Shown one piece after another: positions 17,949 through 25,845 of a stretch of DNA of 64,000 nt (positions are counted from its first letter, which is position 1; each line of letters starts with the position of its first letter). Origin of the DNA: Marinomonas atlantica (lineage in GTDB: Bacteria > Pseudomonadota > Gammaproteobacteria > Pseudomonadales > Marinomonadaceae); NCBI RefSeq assembly GCF_001639725.1, contig NZ_LTAW01000002.1, positions 186,001 through 250,000 on the forward strand, read 5' to 3'. The notes below the pieces were generated by a model. It made no database searches, had not been told where the DNA came from, and worked only from the letters and a program-made list of their open reading frames with translations. The position numbers were made by a program, and so were the translations under genes.

Positions 17949-18016
17949 GTTTCTACTAGAATGATATAAAGTTTTTAATATTTAGTATGTATTATATGAA
18001 ATTTATAGGATGAAGA

Positions 18017-19090
18017 ATGGGGCAGGAAATAACTTTAGCTGAACATGATGTTCAAATTTCTAATTATATCGGCGCATTAGAGCTGAATCGAAGAAAGAAC
18101 ATTTCAAAAGAAAATGAACCTGAAAAAAAGGAACATAAAAAAAAGTTTAATGAGATAATATTGAATATCCTTAGAGATATTCAGTCTAATTATGATTACT
18201 TTGATAAATCGTATTTAGGATTTGAAAGAAAAGGGAATGTTAAGATAATAGAGCACCTTAAAAGTATTAGTTACCATGATGATAGTTATAACCCTGAGTA
18301 CTTTTTTAAAGATTTATTTCCAGTTTATTTAGAGTTTTTAATAGTCCAAAAGGGACCTTATGAATTAGATAGCTTTATAAGTAGTGTAGAGGTTGTATCT
18401 TTTAGCTTTTCTGAACCTACTAAACGCATTATTGATAGGTATTCATTGACAGTTCCTTCTACTGTGATGAGCTATCTATTGAAATTGACTAAATCTTCAA
18501 ATGTTAAAGATGTTTTGGAGATTGAAAGTAAGGTAGATGGTTATAATTCTTCCTTGAGTAACAATATAGAGCAGATTAAGGGCCTTGAATCGCGTATAGA
18601 TAATCTTAAATCAGAATACAATTTTATGGCTCTGAGTCATGGCTTCGAAAGGATTCTCTCTGAGAAAAAAAAGAAGTCAAATGATATGAGCAATTACTTA
18701 TTTGTGATGGGGATTCTTATAATGGTTCCTGTGATGATTGTATTAATGTTTCTCTGGAATTCATTGGATGATCTAGGGGTTAAAGTTCTATACGTCACAG
18801 CACCGATGCTGACACTGTCCTTTACAATGATCTACTTTTTTAGAATTATTCTTTCTAATTATAATGAGCTAAAACCAGAGATTTTGCAGATGGAACTGAG
18901 AGTTACGTTGTGTAGTTTTATAGAGGACTACATTAAATACTCAAAAGATATTAAAAAGGAAGATAAAGAGGCTTTGGCAATGTTTGAGAAAGTTGTATTT
19001 TCAGAAATTAATGATGCTAGAAATCCAGCACCTGCATTTTTCGAAGGACTAGAGGGGATTGCTAATGTTATTAATTCCTCCAAAAAATAG
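18017..19090 (+). CDS. Unknown AT-rich membrane protein with coiled coil (357 aa)
   Basis: Not recognised. The gene is clearly more AT-rich than its neighbours (many AAA, TTT, ATA codons), a sign of recent separate acquisition. A charged helical N-terminal half with a heptad-like stretch (SLSNNIEQIKGLESRIDNLKSE, about residues 178-199) is followed by two transmembrane helices (YLFVMGILIMVPVMIVLMFLW and VLYVTAPMLTLSFTMIYFF, about 227-275) and a cytosolic C-terminus. It is monocistronic, with RBS TAGGATGAAG before ATG 18017. Two-helix anchored proteins with long soluble domains in this prophage zone are often superinfection-exclusion or abortive-infection factors; no motif here proves that. Confidence 0.75.
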   Translation: MGQEITLAEHDVQISNYIGALELNRRKNISKENEPEKKEHKKKFNEIILNILRDIQSNYDYFDKSYLGFERKGNVKIIEHLKSISYHDDSYNPEYFFKDLFPVYLEFLIVQKGPYELDSFISSVEVVSFSFSEPTKRIIDRYSLTVPSTVMSYLLKLTKSSNVKDVLEIESKVDGYNSSLSNNIEQIKGLESRIDNLKSEYNFMALSHGFERILSEKKKKSNDMSNYLFVMGILIMVPVMIVLMFLWNSLDDLGVKVLYVTAPMLTLSFTMIYFFRIILSNYNELKPEILQMELRVTLCSFIEDYIKYSKDIKKEDKEALAMFEKVVFSEINDARNPAPAFFEGLEGIANVINSSKK

Positions 19091-19152
19091 TCAAATCATG
19101 GATTGCCTCTTCTAAAGAAAGGGTTTTACTTAGTGGTTGTATAGACTGGTTC

Positions 19153-19176
19153 AAAAAAAGCGCCCGTAGGCGCTTG
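19153..19176 (-). terminator. Terminator of the minus-strand regulatory operon
   Basis: Stem AAGCGCC/GGCGCTT with loop CGTA. On the minus strand it is followed by seven T residues. It lies just after the stop of the 45-codon gene. Confidence 0.85.
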
Positions 19177-19190
19177 GGGAATAAACAGTG

Positions 19191-19328
19191 TTAGTAAGTC
19201 AGTTTGCTTAATGCCACACGCACGCTGCGTGGGCAGGTGTTTAGGTATCGGGCGCGTAGGTCGGCGGGTAATTTTCCGAAGGCACTTAACTTTGTGGAAC
19301 GGATAACGCTATAATCGAATTCAGACAT
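19191..19328 (-). CDS. Small basic protein (45 aa), unknown
   Basis: Begins MSEFDYSVIRSTKLSAFGK, then KLPADLRARYLNT and a basic end SVRVALSKLTY. AAGG lies 7 bases upstream of ATG 19328 and a terminator follows directly, so I take it as real although short. It is the last gene of the minus-strand set that includes the AlpA-like gene. Its function is unknown; its small basic character would suit a DNA- or protein-binding regulator. Confidence 0.55.
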   Translation of the reverse strand: MSEFDYSVIRSTKLSAFGKLPADLRARYLNTCPRSVRVALSKLTY

Positions 19329-19403
19329 AATGCTTACCTTGCTTGGTTTAGTTGATGTCATGGTCGGTTGGGAGGTCAGATACCCAGCCGGCCTTTTTTA
19401 TGC

Positions 19404-19601
19404 CTAGTGCATTGCAGGCGCTAGGCTGTTTACCCACTCTTGCACTTCGGTGCGTCGCCAAAACGATGCGCGCCCACGCTTTACCGGAGCAGGAAATTCC
19501 CCTTTTCTAATCAAGTCATAGATTGTGGTTTTGCTATGGCTGGTCATGTGAATCACGTCAGGCATCTTCAAAAGTTCAGGTGCTTGTGTTTGTGCTTGCA
19601 T
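19404..19601 (-). CDS. AlpA/excisionase-like helix-turn-helix protein
   Basis: 65 residues: LLKMPDVIHMTSHSKTTIYDLIRKGEFPAPVKRGRASFWRRTEVQEWVNSL, a MerR-like winged helix of the AlpA/DUF6-type phage regulators. These proteins act as Cox or excisionase and as activators. Start 19601 was chosen because GGAGG lies 7 bases before it; the longer frame from 19634 would overlap this RBS. It is placed left of the repressor on the same strand, where it could control excision (no other Cox candidate is seen) or early transcription. Confidence 0.85.
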   Translation of the reverse strand: MQAQTQAPELLKMPDVIHMTSHSKTTIYDLIRKGEFPAPVKRGRASFWRRTEVQEWVNSLAPAMH

Positions 19602-19627
19602 GGTTAATTCCTCCAAAAATAAAAAAT

Positions 19628-19640
19628 GTGACATGTCACG
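19628..19640 (-). terminator. Palindromic terminator GTGACATGTCAC, copy 1
   Basis: The palindrome lies right after the stop of the 115-residue gene and is followed on the minus strand by ATTTTTTATTTTT. A second, nearly identical palindrome plus T-tract follows the portal gene at 30188-30199. Confidence 0.6.
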
Positions 19641-19641
19641 C

Positions 19642-19989
19642 TTACGCGCATTGACGTTCTGCGAATTGGTTTTTCTTTTCGATCAAAGCGATCAGGGCTA
19701 AGCGGTTCCAAGCGATGCGGCATTCTCCGCTCAGAAGCAAAGCGCAGTAAATCGACATTGGGTTGGTTTCTAGTGTGTAAGCAACGAATAGCCACCAGGT
19801 GCAGTAGATCGCATCGGCGGATAAATCCTGAAAGGCTTGGGTATCTGCGTTGCGGTCAGTGGCAAAGAATTCTGCTACATGGCCAGCAAAGCTTGGGTCG
19901 ATGAGGCTGGTTGCGTATTCCTGAAAGCACTCGTTATTTCGAGCGGCTTTGAGTAGAGAAAGGTTTTCGGGTTTAAGAGTCTGTATCAT
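19642..19989 (-). CDS. Unknown phage protein (115 aa), early minus-strand gene
   Basis: Not recognised. A largely helical soluble protein (MIQTLKPENLSLLKAARNNECFQEY) with a Trp/Tyr/Leu-rich middle (AIYCTWWLFVAYTLETNPMSIYCALLL) that could be a hydrophobic core helix rather than a true membrane span. It is the first gene after a good minus-strand promoter at 20051-20077, itself overlapped by a repeated operator-like motif, so it is likely under repressor or Cro-like control. Downstream come the palindromic terminator and the AlpA-like gene. Confidence 0.7.
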   Translation of the reverse strand: MIQTLKPENLSLLKAARNNECFQEYATSLIDPSFAGHVAEFFATDRNADTQAFQDLSADAIYCTWWLFVAYTLETNPMSIYCALLLSGECRIAWNRLALIALIEKKNQFAERQCA

Positions 19990-20050
19990 GGTTCGTCCCT
20001 ATCTGTCCGTTAGTGTTCGGGGTTGTCCTGAAGTGTCAACTTATGAGCAC

Positions 20051-20077
20051 AGTATAGGCGAAAAAAAAGAATGTCAA
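20051..20077 (-). promoter_or_regulatory. Minus-strand promoter with overlapping operator motif
   Basis: On the minus strand, TTGACA (20077-20072) is followed after 15 bases by TATACT (20056-20051). The -35 lies inside an AAAAGAATGT/ACATTCTTTT inverted repeat (20065-20074 and 20087-20096) and inside one copy of the motif TGTCAACTTTTGA. It is well placed to start the transcript of the 115-residue and AlpA-like genes. Confidence 0.6.
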
Positions 20078-20110
20078 CTTTTGAATACATTCTTTTGTTA
20101 GCAAATAGTC

Positions 20111-20755
20111 TTATAACTTAACTTTTGCTTCTTTAACGACGCCAACGATTTGGCAGTTGCCGTTGATTGGAATGGTTGGGTAGGTAGGATTTAAAGGCTT
20201 TAGAAATTTCATGCCTGCGTCAATGACGAGCTTTTTAAAAGTGGCCTCATCTGTGCCTTCTAGCTTTGCCACTACCAGTTTGCCGTTTTCGGGTGGTAGC
20301 TCTGGATCAACTAAAATTAACATGCCTTCGTTGATACTGAGGCCGCTAGCACTTGTCATGCTGTCACCGACAACGCGTAACCAAAATGCATTATCGCTAG
20401 CGCTTCTTGGTGCATCTTCCCATTCAATATCACCGCCTAATGTATTGAAATCAATGGCCTCAGTCCATGCGCCTGCTTGTACATGGCTTAATACCGGAAG
20501 AGATTTTGTGTTGTACTGGGCGGGTGCCTCGGCGACATTTAGCACCGTTGAGGCGTAATCTTTCCCTGTAAGTATCCATGTTGGTGTTGTGTTAAATAGC
20601 TTTGCCAGATCGTTGATGTTTCTTCCGTTTGGAGCGTTTCTATCTCGCTCCCACTGAGTGACGGTAGTAGGAGAAACACCAAGTTTTCTAGCTAGCTCTC
20701 TTAGTGAAAAATTATTTTCTCGTCTTTTTAGAGCAATTCGTTCGCCTGGAGTCAT
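20111..20755 (-). CDS. cI: Phage repressor, XRE HTH plus S24/LexA-like peptidase domain
   Basis: 214 residues. The N-terminal helix-turn-helix (NNFSLRELARKLGVSPTTVTQWERDRNAP, residues about 13-42) is followed by a LexA-type autocleavage domain: the AG site in HVQAGAW, the serine in RVVGDSMTSASG, and the lysine in KLVVAKLEG. This implies lysogeny maintenance and RecA-dependent induction by DNA damage, unlike P2 itself. Start 20755 (MTPGERIALKRR) was chosen because GGAG lies just upstream; the frame runs open to 20842 but that part is not conserved-looking. It is divergent from the Cro-like gene. Confidence 0.92.
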   Translation of the reverse strand: MTPGERIALKRRENNFSLRELARKLGVSPTTVTQWERDRNAPNGRNINDLAKLFNTTPTWILTGKDYASTVLNVAEAPAQYNTKSLPVLSHVQAGAWTEAIDFNTLGGDIEWEDAPRSASDNAFWLRVVGDSMTSASGLSINEGMLILVDPELPPENGKLVVAKLEGTDEATFKKLVIDAGMKFLKPLNPTYPTIPINGNCQIVGVVKEAKVKL

Positions 20756-20868
20756 GTCAGTCTCCGTCAATAAATGAAAACTCAATGCTAGCATTTGTTG
20801 ACAGTTCATTTGATAACGTTTAGTGTCCACTTTTGAAAGCATTAGTTGTGTTTTATCAGGGGGTGTAA
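20756..20868. promoter_or_regulatory. Divergent repressor/cro control region
   Basis: Contains a perfect 12-bp palindrome AATGCTAGCATT (20784-20795), a plus-strand promoter TTGACA (20798-20803) with TAGTGT 17 bases on, the third TGTC-CACTTTTGA motif (20822-20840) and RBS AGGGGG before the cro-like gene. The palindrome sits just upstream of the early -35, as an operator would. Confidence 0.6.
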
Positions 20869-21069
20869 ATGTTTAAGAAAATTGTTGTTGAGCACTTCGG
20901 AAGTCAGTCAGCGGTTGCGCGCGCTTTGGGGGTTACTCGCGCTTACGTGTCGGCATGGCCTGAGCGTGTTCCAGAAAAGCAAGCGCTCAAGTTGGAGCGT
21001 CTTACAAAAGGCCAACTTACGTACGACGAATCGCTATACCAAAAAGATACCGCCATCGCGGCGGCGTAG
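20869..21069 (+). CDS. Cro/YdaS-like DNA-binding protein
   Basis: 66 residues: VVEHFGSQSAVARALGVTRAYVSAWPERVPEKQALKLERLTKGQL, a compact helix-turn-helix of the YdaS/Cro family found directly opposite CI-like repressors. It should antagonise the repressor at the shared operators and start the lytic programme. RBS AGGGGGTG precedes ATG 20869. It is the first gene of the rightward early operon. Confidence 0.88.
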   Translation: MFKKIVVEHFGSQSAVARALGVTRAYVSAWPERVPEKQALKLERLTKGQLTYDESLYQKDTAIAAA

Positions 21070-21096
21070 CCACGTTTTAGCTGGGGAGCAAAAACC

Positions 21097-21549
21097 ATGG
21101 ATCAACTAGACCAAGCAACGCACGACATCGTGCATAAATCCGAGCTGACAGCCAAGCAGATTGCCGACCGACTGGGCATGTCTCACCAAACGCTGATCAA
21201 CAAAGCCAACCCAAATTCAGAGTTTCACAAACTGACGGTACGCGAGGCGTATTCAATTCAACTGCTTACTGGCAACCATTCATTGGCTGTGGCGATGAAA
21301 ACGATGCTTGACGTGTACGTCTGCGAAGACAAGCCGGCCAGCATTATTGAATGTGCCCTAAATGCCACGAAAGAAAACGGTGATGTGGTTGCTGCTGTTC
21401 AAGTGGCCTTGGCCGATGGGCATTTAACAGAGCGCGAAAAGTCAGAGCTGTTGCGTGAAATCAGTGAAGCGATTGCCTCATTAGAAACGCTGCGCGGGTC
21501 GGTATTAGCCGCCGCGCCGGTTCTTTACATAACGAGTAATAAGGGCTAG
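21097..21549 (+). CDS. CII-like phage regulatory protein (CP76 family)
   Basis: 150 residues with an N-terminal helix-turn-helix (LTAKQIADRLGMSHQTLINKANPNSEFHKLTVREAYSIQLLTGNHSLAVAM), matching the phage CP76/CII regulator family of P2- and HP1-like phages. The C-terminal part is helical (LTEREKSELLREISEAIASLETLRGSVLAA). It probably tips the lysis-lysogeny decision. GGGGAG lies 9 bases before ATG 21097; the gene follows the Cro-like gene by 27 bases. Confidence 0.85.
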   Translation: MDQLDQATHDIVHKSELTAKQIADRLGMSHQTLINKANPNSEFHKLTVREAYSIQLLTGNHSLAVAMKTMLDVYVCEDKPASIIECALNATKENGDVVAAVQVALADGHLTEREKSELLREISEAIASLETLRGSVLAAAPVLYITSNKG

Positions 21550-21552
21550 TCG

Positions 21553-21810
21553 ATGAAAGATCAAATCCCACAGTTGCAAGCTTACTTAAATGGCCTTGAT
21601 TCTGATTTGCGCGGTGTTGCATTGACGGCTGTTGAAATCATAAACAGTGCGTTTTCTAACGAGATAAAAAAACACGAAAGTGACATTCAAGAAAACCAGC
21701 AAACGTTAGAAAAGCACGGCAAGCGCCTAAGTCGCTTAGAACGTGAGCTGGCTAATACCAAACTTCGTGTACGCGAGCTAGAAGCCGAGCGGGGTGTTTT
21801 ATGCCTATAA
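21553..21810 (+). CDS. Small coiled-coil early protein (85 aa)
   Basis: Not recognised at family level. Almost entirely helical, with a heptad-rich C-terminal half (IKKHESDIQENQQTLEKHGK, then RLSRLERELANTKLRVRELE). It begins 3 bases after the CII-like gene and overlaps the next gene by 10 bases, so it is part of one tightly packed early operon. No catalytic motif is seen. Confidence 0.75.
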   Translation: MKDQIPQLQAYLNGLDSDLRGVALTAVEIINSAFSNEIKKHESDIQENQQTLEKHGKRLSRLERELANTKLRVRELEAERGVLCL

Positions 21811-22100
21811 GCCCAAACCGTGATCAAGAAATTATGTCGTTTGAAGCCGTGCAAGCTGAATTGGATCAGTCCATGCAATGTATGAGTTGCGATTGGGTGG
21901 GTAAACGCCTTGATCTGATCGTATGCACTGACGTGAAAGACGATATGCAGCGTTGCCCAGATTGCCAGTCTGCCTTTGTCCTTCTAGAGAGTGAAGGGCA
22001 AGAGATCAACGCGAGCTATCGAGAGTGGATAGCGGAGATAGAAAGCTTTTCGGATGGCGATTCGTTGGAGATTGATGACGATGTGCAGATCCCATTCTAA
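21801..22100 (+). CDS. Small zinc-ribbon early protein (99 aa)
   Basis: Two cysteine pairs, CMSC (near residue 33) and CPDC (near residue 53), form a likely zinc ribbon; the C-terminal half is strongly acidic (EIESFSDGDSLEIDDDVQ). This suggests a nucleic-acid or protein-binding adaptor. The start overlaps the previous gene; ATG 21834 (MSFEAVQAEL) is an alternative start. Early-operon gene of unknown role upstream of the replication protein. Confidence 0.75.
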   Translation: MPISPNRDQEIMSFEAVQAELDQSMQCMSCDWVGKRLDLIVCTDVKDDMQRCPDCQSAFVLLESEGQEINASYREWIAEIESFSDGDSLEIDDDVQIPF

Positions 22101-22287
22101 CCATACGCCGCTAGATGAAAGCCGCTTACAACTAGCAGCCTTCATCTTGCACCAACCGCCGCGAGCCATCGCCAAACACCTCGCCGCACATTACATCGCA
22201 GAACACCAAGCCACACACGGAGCGCGTCATGTCCAGCAATCCAGCAACTCAATTAAAGCAGCCACAGGCCATTTTATTCACGTTTGA
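22081..22287 (+). CDS. Possible small early protein (68 aa)
   Basis: The open frame from ATG 22081 includes a sensible helical segment (DESRLQLAAFILHQPPRAIA, then KHLAAHYIAEHQAT) but overlaps the previous gene by 20 bases and the next gene by 59. The composition looks coding (few rare codons); however, the long overlap and lack of a clear RBS leave doubt. Without it there would be a 128-base gap in a tightly packed operon. Confidence 0.4.
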   Translation: MCRSHSNHTPLDESRLQLAAFILHQPPRAIAKHLAAHYIAEHQATHGARHVQQSSNSIKAATGHFIHV

Positions 22288-22780
22288 AACGGCCGAATTA
22301 AACATTTGCCGTCAGGTCGCACGACACTGGATGAAAATGTACACCTGCCATGAGATTGATCGTGGCATGCACCCCGGTATGGATTTCGTGTGTATTTGGA
22401 GCCCTATGACAACGCTGGACAAGATCGACCAAAAGCGCTCGTTTCGTACTGACCGCATTCAAAAAGGCGGTTACCCATTCGACATCGGCGCGCAAGCAAA
22501 AATAGAGTTGTGTGTCTACGAACTCAATATGCTGTCAGACATGGTCAGCGCTGCAGTGGACGTTCGTCTTAATCAATTCTTATTGATCGATAAAGGCACG
22601 ATGGCTGATGTGATCGGTCCTTACCTTACCCAGTCGTGGGCCAGCAGTGTCGCGGCGAAGCGATTAAAAGAAAAGCTCGATGTGCTCAAAAACCTAGCGG
22701 GGTTGTTCGCTGGGCATTCGGCCTATCAATCGACGTGTCTTCAAATTGCCCAACTAGGGGGCGTTGAATATGCAGCTTGA
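22229..22780 (+). CDS. Unknown early phage protein (183 aa)
   Basis: Not recognised. A mixed alpha/beta soluble protein with no signal peptide. Several aromatic and Cys residues lie in the N-terminal half (LNICRQVARHWMKMYTCHEID), followed by a helical C-terminal half (SSVAAKRLKEKLDVLKNLAGLFAGHS). It sits directly before the replication initiator and overlaps it by 11 bases, so translation is coupled. A helper role in replication is suggested by position only. Confidence 0.75.
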   Translation: MSSNPATQLKQPQAILFTFETAELNICRQVARHWMKMYTCHEIDRGMHPGMDFVCIWSPMTTLDKIDQKRSFRTDRIQKGGYPFDIGAQAKIELCVYELNMLSDMVSAAVDVRLNQFLLIDKGTMADVIGPYLTQSWASSVAAKRLKEKLDVLKNLAGLFAGHSAYQSTCLQIAQLGGVEYAA

Positions 22781-24638
22781 TTTACTTAATGCGCCAGCGC
22801 CTTCTTATGTGATGATGCCGTACCAGTGTGAGGGTTGGCGTAACAATTTGCTGAAAGATGTTTATCCAGATGACGCGAAGGTCTTGCGTGAAAAGCTGGT
22901 TGAACTGGATGAATCCATCGGTTACATCAAGGCGAATGAATGGCTTAAGAATCGTATTGAGCGTTACCAGCTATTGAATAAAATCTCATTTCTACGCCCA
23001 ACGGTAGCGCGCAACGCGGCGCGAATTGCTAAACGGGTAAATGAAGCGGCTGCAATGGAATGGCTGCGCACAGTCGTTAAGCGTATGCGCTGGTGTGACA
23101 AAATAATCACCAGTTTAGACGGTGAAGAGCTGTCGAGCTGGGCTGAGCAAAAAAGCACGCGTTTCGAAGTGGATTTGATGCGTGTGTCGTTGGAGCTTGG
23201 CGAAGAAAAAGCACGTGAATTCGTATGCCTTGAACTGCGTGAAGCGGGTCATGAATTTGACGGCCAAGACGACCAAGAGCGCATCGTCGGAATGGCGGCA
23301 CGCATGATCACGCCAGCATGGTGGGTGCGTCTTGCAAAGAAGCAATGGACGACAGTTGAAAACATCCTACGCGAATGCGGTGAAGTACACCGCAAGGCAT
23401 CGCCGTATGTATCCAGCTGGACGCTAAACAAATTTCGCAAACAGAAAGAAGACAACCGCGCGTTTCTTGAGAGCATGGAAGCCGTTAACGACTTCGATCA
23501 AGCGTTTACGTTGGCTGAATTATCAGACAAGGGCGTCTCAAATCCGGTTAACCGCCGCAATGAATTGATGGTGCGCTTGCGTGGTTGTGAGGAATTGGCC
23601 GATGAAATGGAGCATGTCGCAGTATTTCTAACAGCAACGTGCCCATCTAAATTTCACCCCGTGCACACGTCTGGCCAATTCAACAGCAAGTTTTTTAATG
23701 CGGATTGCCCAACTGCCCGCGACGCCAACAAATACATGGTCAAAACCTTTGCCCAGTTTCGTTCCTACTGCAAACGCCACGGCATCCTATTTTATGGCAT
23801 GAGGGCAGTAGAGCCACATCACGCCGGTACACCACACTGGCACTTGTTACTGTTTATCAATAAAGAGCAGCGCGACGACATGGTCGCGGCCTTTACTGAA
23901 TACTTTATGCGTGAAGACCGTGACGAAAAAGGCGCGGAAGAACACCGCGTCACCATCGAAGACATCGACAAAAGCAAAGGCTCTGCGGTGGGATACATCG
24001 CCAAATACATTGCCAAAAATATCGATGGTGAGTACATCGACGGCGATATCGAAACCAACAAAAGCGGTAAAGAAGCCGCCGAGCGCATCACCGCTTGGGC
24101 GCGTCGTCACCGTATCCGACAGTTTCAGTTTCTAGGTGGTGTCTCTGTTACCGTTTGGCGTGAACTGCGCCGCCTGAAAATCGACAACGCACCGACATCC
24201 TGTATCGACATTTACCACGCGGCCAACCGCGCCGACTGGAAACAATTCATGAACCTGATGGGCGGTCCATTCGCTGGCCGCAATCAAACCTTAAAAACGC
24301 ACTACGTTGAAAACGAAGAAAACCAGTATGGCGAGATCACCAAATCAATAAAAGGTGTTGAAACGCTGATCGATGTGGTGGAAACCCGACTGTATGAATG
24401 GACCGTGCAGCGCAAAGGGTCTGATCTTTTACAGAGCGGCGAAGCCGGCTCTTCTTGGACTCGTGTCAATAACTGTACGGAGGTCTTAAAGCCCCGTCGG
24501 GGGAGTAAGAAACCGCCCGTATCAAAACCGGATAAACCCGATGTTTACCGGTTGCCCGAGGACAGAGTTAGGGCGTTTGCCGCCCACGCCCTAAACCCAG
24601 ATGTTTTACCGGAGGTGGTACATGGCATTTCGCATTGA
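22770..24638 (+). CDS. HUH endonuclease replication initiator (P2 gpA-like)
   Basis: 622 residues. Starts rolling-circle replication by nicking the phage origin and bonding to its 5' end. The HUH motif is in HHAGTPHWHLLLFINK (about residue 355), with an upstream motif LTATCPSKFHPVHT. The catalytic tyrosines are in AVGYIAKYIAKNIDGEYIDG (about residue 415), two tyrosines four apart as in P2 gpA. AGGGGG stands 9 bases before ATG 22770. P2 gpA is about 760 residues, so this is a shorter version. In P2 the origin lies inside this gene; I could not place it here. Confidence 0.93.
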   Translation: MQLDLLNAPAPSYVMMPYQCEGWRNNLLKDVYPDDAKVLREKLVELDESIGYIKANEWLKNRIERYQLLNKISFLRPTVARNAARIAKRVNEAAAMEWLRTVVKRMRWCDKIITSLDGEELSSWAEQKSTRFEVDLMRVSLELGEEKAREFVCLELREAGHEFDGQDDQERIVGMAARMITPAWWVRLAKKQWTTVENILRECGEVHRKASPYVSSWTLNKFRKQKEDNRAFLESMEAVNDFDQAFTLAELSDKGVSNPVNRRNELMVRLRGCEELADEMEHVAVFLTATCPSKFHPVHTSGQFNSKFFNADCPTARDANKYMVKTFAQFRSYCKRHGILFYGMRAVEPHHAGTPHWHLLLFINKEQRDDMVAAFTEYFMREDRDEKGAEEHRVTIEDIDKSKGSAVGYIAKYIAKNIDGEYIDGDIETNKSGKEAAERITAWARRHRIRQFQFLGGVSVTVWRELRRLKIDNAPTSCIDIYHAANRADWKQFMNLMGGPFAGRNQTLKTHYVENEENQYGEITKSIKGVETLIDVVETRLYEWTVQRKGSDLLQSGEAGSSWTRVNNCTEVLKPRRGSKKPPVSKPDKPDVYRLPEDRVRAFAAHALNPDVLPEVVHGISH

Positions 24639-24864
24639 ATGCCCGCATTGCAAAGGCAAAGCGGTGATAACCAACAGCAATGATTTGTCTGATGGGCTGA
24701 AAGACGTATTCGTAAAAGACCTATACGTGCAATGCCTTGGCCGCTGTGGTGCTCGCTCGGTGATCGGCGCCTATTTCAAACACTACGTAAACCCACCACA
24801 GCCCACCGTCATGGAAATGGCCAAAGCATTGGTGGAACAAGAACAAATGAAGTTGGGGGTGTAG
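24622..24864 (+). CDS. ogr: Ogr/Delta-like zinc-finger activator of late genes
   Basis: 80 residues. Cysteines in ECPHCKGKA and CLGRCGAR form the Ogr/Delta zinc finger that binds late promoters and recruits RNA polymerase. ATG 24622 has GGAGG 6 bases upstream; a longer frame from 24601 ignores this RBS. In P2 ogr sits beside the attachment site, so its position right behind the replication gene is a difference. It is followed without a gap by the PAPS-reductase-like gene. Confidence 0.85.
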   Translation: MAFRIECPHCKGKAVITNSNDLSDGLKDVFVKDLYVQCLGRCGARSVIGAYFKHYVNPPQPTVMEMAKALVEQEQMKLGV

Positions 24865-25845
24865 GTGGAAAATTTAATAGCAACAGATAAAGACGTTACA
24901 GATTTAGAGGTGAAAATTTTCCTAGCCCAGCAGCGGATCATTGAATGGTACGAGCACTGGGAGGGGCAGGTTTATATATCGTTTTCTGGCGGTAAGGATT
25001 CAACCGTGTTGGCCGAATTGGTCTGGTCAATTTACCCAGAGGTGCCAGCCGTATTTTCAAACACGGGGCTTGAGTACCCCGAAATTGTGCAGTTTGTTAA
25101 GCGCAAGAAAAAGCAGGGTTATCCTGTCGTCATTATGCGGCCTAAAAAGACGTTTCGTGAAGTGGTGCTAGAAGATGGTTTCCCGCTGATCAGTAAGAAA
25201 GTATCTGAAATGGTAAGCCGTTTTTATGATCCAAAGCCAAGTAACGCGGCTACACGTCATTTGTATCTTACGGGTTTTAGGCGTGATGGTGTGTTTGTTA
25301 AAGGTAGTAAATTGCCAGAGCGCTGGAAAAAGCTGATTGATGCGCCGTTTAAAGTTACGGCCAGTTGCTGCGACTCATTGAAGAAAGAGCCATTCCGCCG
25401 TTACCGTCGCGAAACGGGGCGTATGCCTTACAGTGGCGTTATGTCATCTGAGGGGGGGCGTCGTGGAATGATGAAAACCTGCAACTCTTTTGATGGTAAA
25501 GATCCGCAATCACGTCCGATGCTGCCTTGGACTGAAGACGATGTATGGTCCTATATCCGCAAGTTCAATGTTGAGTACTGCGAGGTCTACAACGACCGCT
25601 ACGTGAACGGCATTTTTGTTGAAGGTGAAAAGCGCGCCGGCTGCATGTTCTGTGCTTACGGTGCCCACCTAGAAAAAGGCGAAAACAGATTTCAGCGTAT
25701 GGCCATCACCCACCCGAAGCTGTGGAACTACTGCATAAACAAACTGGGCATGGATGAAGCCTTAGACTTTATCGGCGTGAAGTACATGCCAACACCACAG
25801 AAAAAAGAAGTGCAGCAAGACTTGTTTGAAGAGGTAAAACACTAA
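24865..25845 (+). CDS. PAPS-reductase/ATP-pyrophosphatase-like phage protein
   Basis: 326 residues. The N-terminal PP-loop SFSGGKDSTVLAEL (residues about 34-47) binds ATP as in PAPS reductase, DndC and tRNA thiolation enzymes. Cysteine pairs ASCCDSLKKEPFRRY (about 170) and GCMFCAYG (about 263) could hold an iron-sulfur cluster or bind metal. It starts at GTG 24865 directly after ogr. The next gene, a DNA cytosine methyltransferase, overlaps its stop by one base (TAATG). This argues for a joint role in phage DNA modification or protection, though sulfur assimilation is not excluded. Confidence 0.85.
   Translation: MENLIATDKDVTDLEVKIFLAQQRIIEWYEHWEGQVYISFSGGKDSTVLAELVWSIYPEVPAVFSNTGLEYPEIVQFVKRKKKQGYPVVIMRPKKTFREVVLEDGFPLISKKVSEMVSRFYDPKPSNAATRHLYLTGFRRDGVFVKGSKLPERWKKLIDAPFKVTASCCDSLKKEPFRRYRRETGRMPYSGVMSSEGGRRGMMKTCNSFDGKDPQSRPMLPWTEDDVWSYIRKFNVEYCEVYNDRYVNGIFVEGEKRAGCMFCAYGAHLEKGENRFQRMAITHPKLWNYCINKLGMDEALDFIGVKYMPTPQKKEVQQDLFEEVKH

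Larger units (their letters stand above)
20032..20840. repeat. Operator-like motif in three copies around the repressor gene
   Basis: Copies AGTGTCAACTTATGAGCAC (20032-20050), AATGTCAACTTTTGAATAC (20070-20088) and AGTGTCCACTTTTGAAAGC (20822-20840), all in the same orientation. Two lie in the promoter region left of the repressor gene and one between the repressor and cro-like genes. The coordinates given span all three. Confidence 0.55.

Noticed and set aside
23819-24110. Minus-strand ORFs of about 90 codons over the replication gene
   Set aside because: Shadow frames of the HUH protein gene, with Ser/Met-rich or Phe/Val-rich translation typical of antisense frames.
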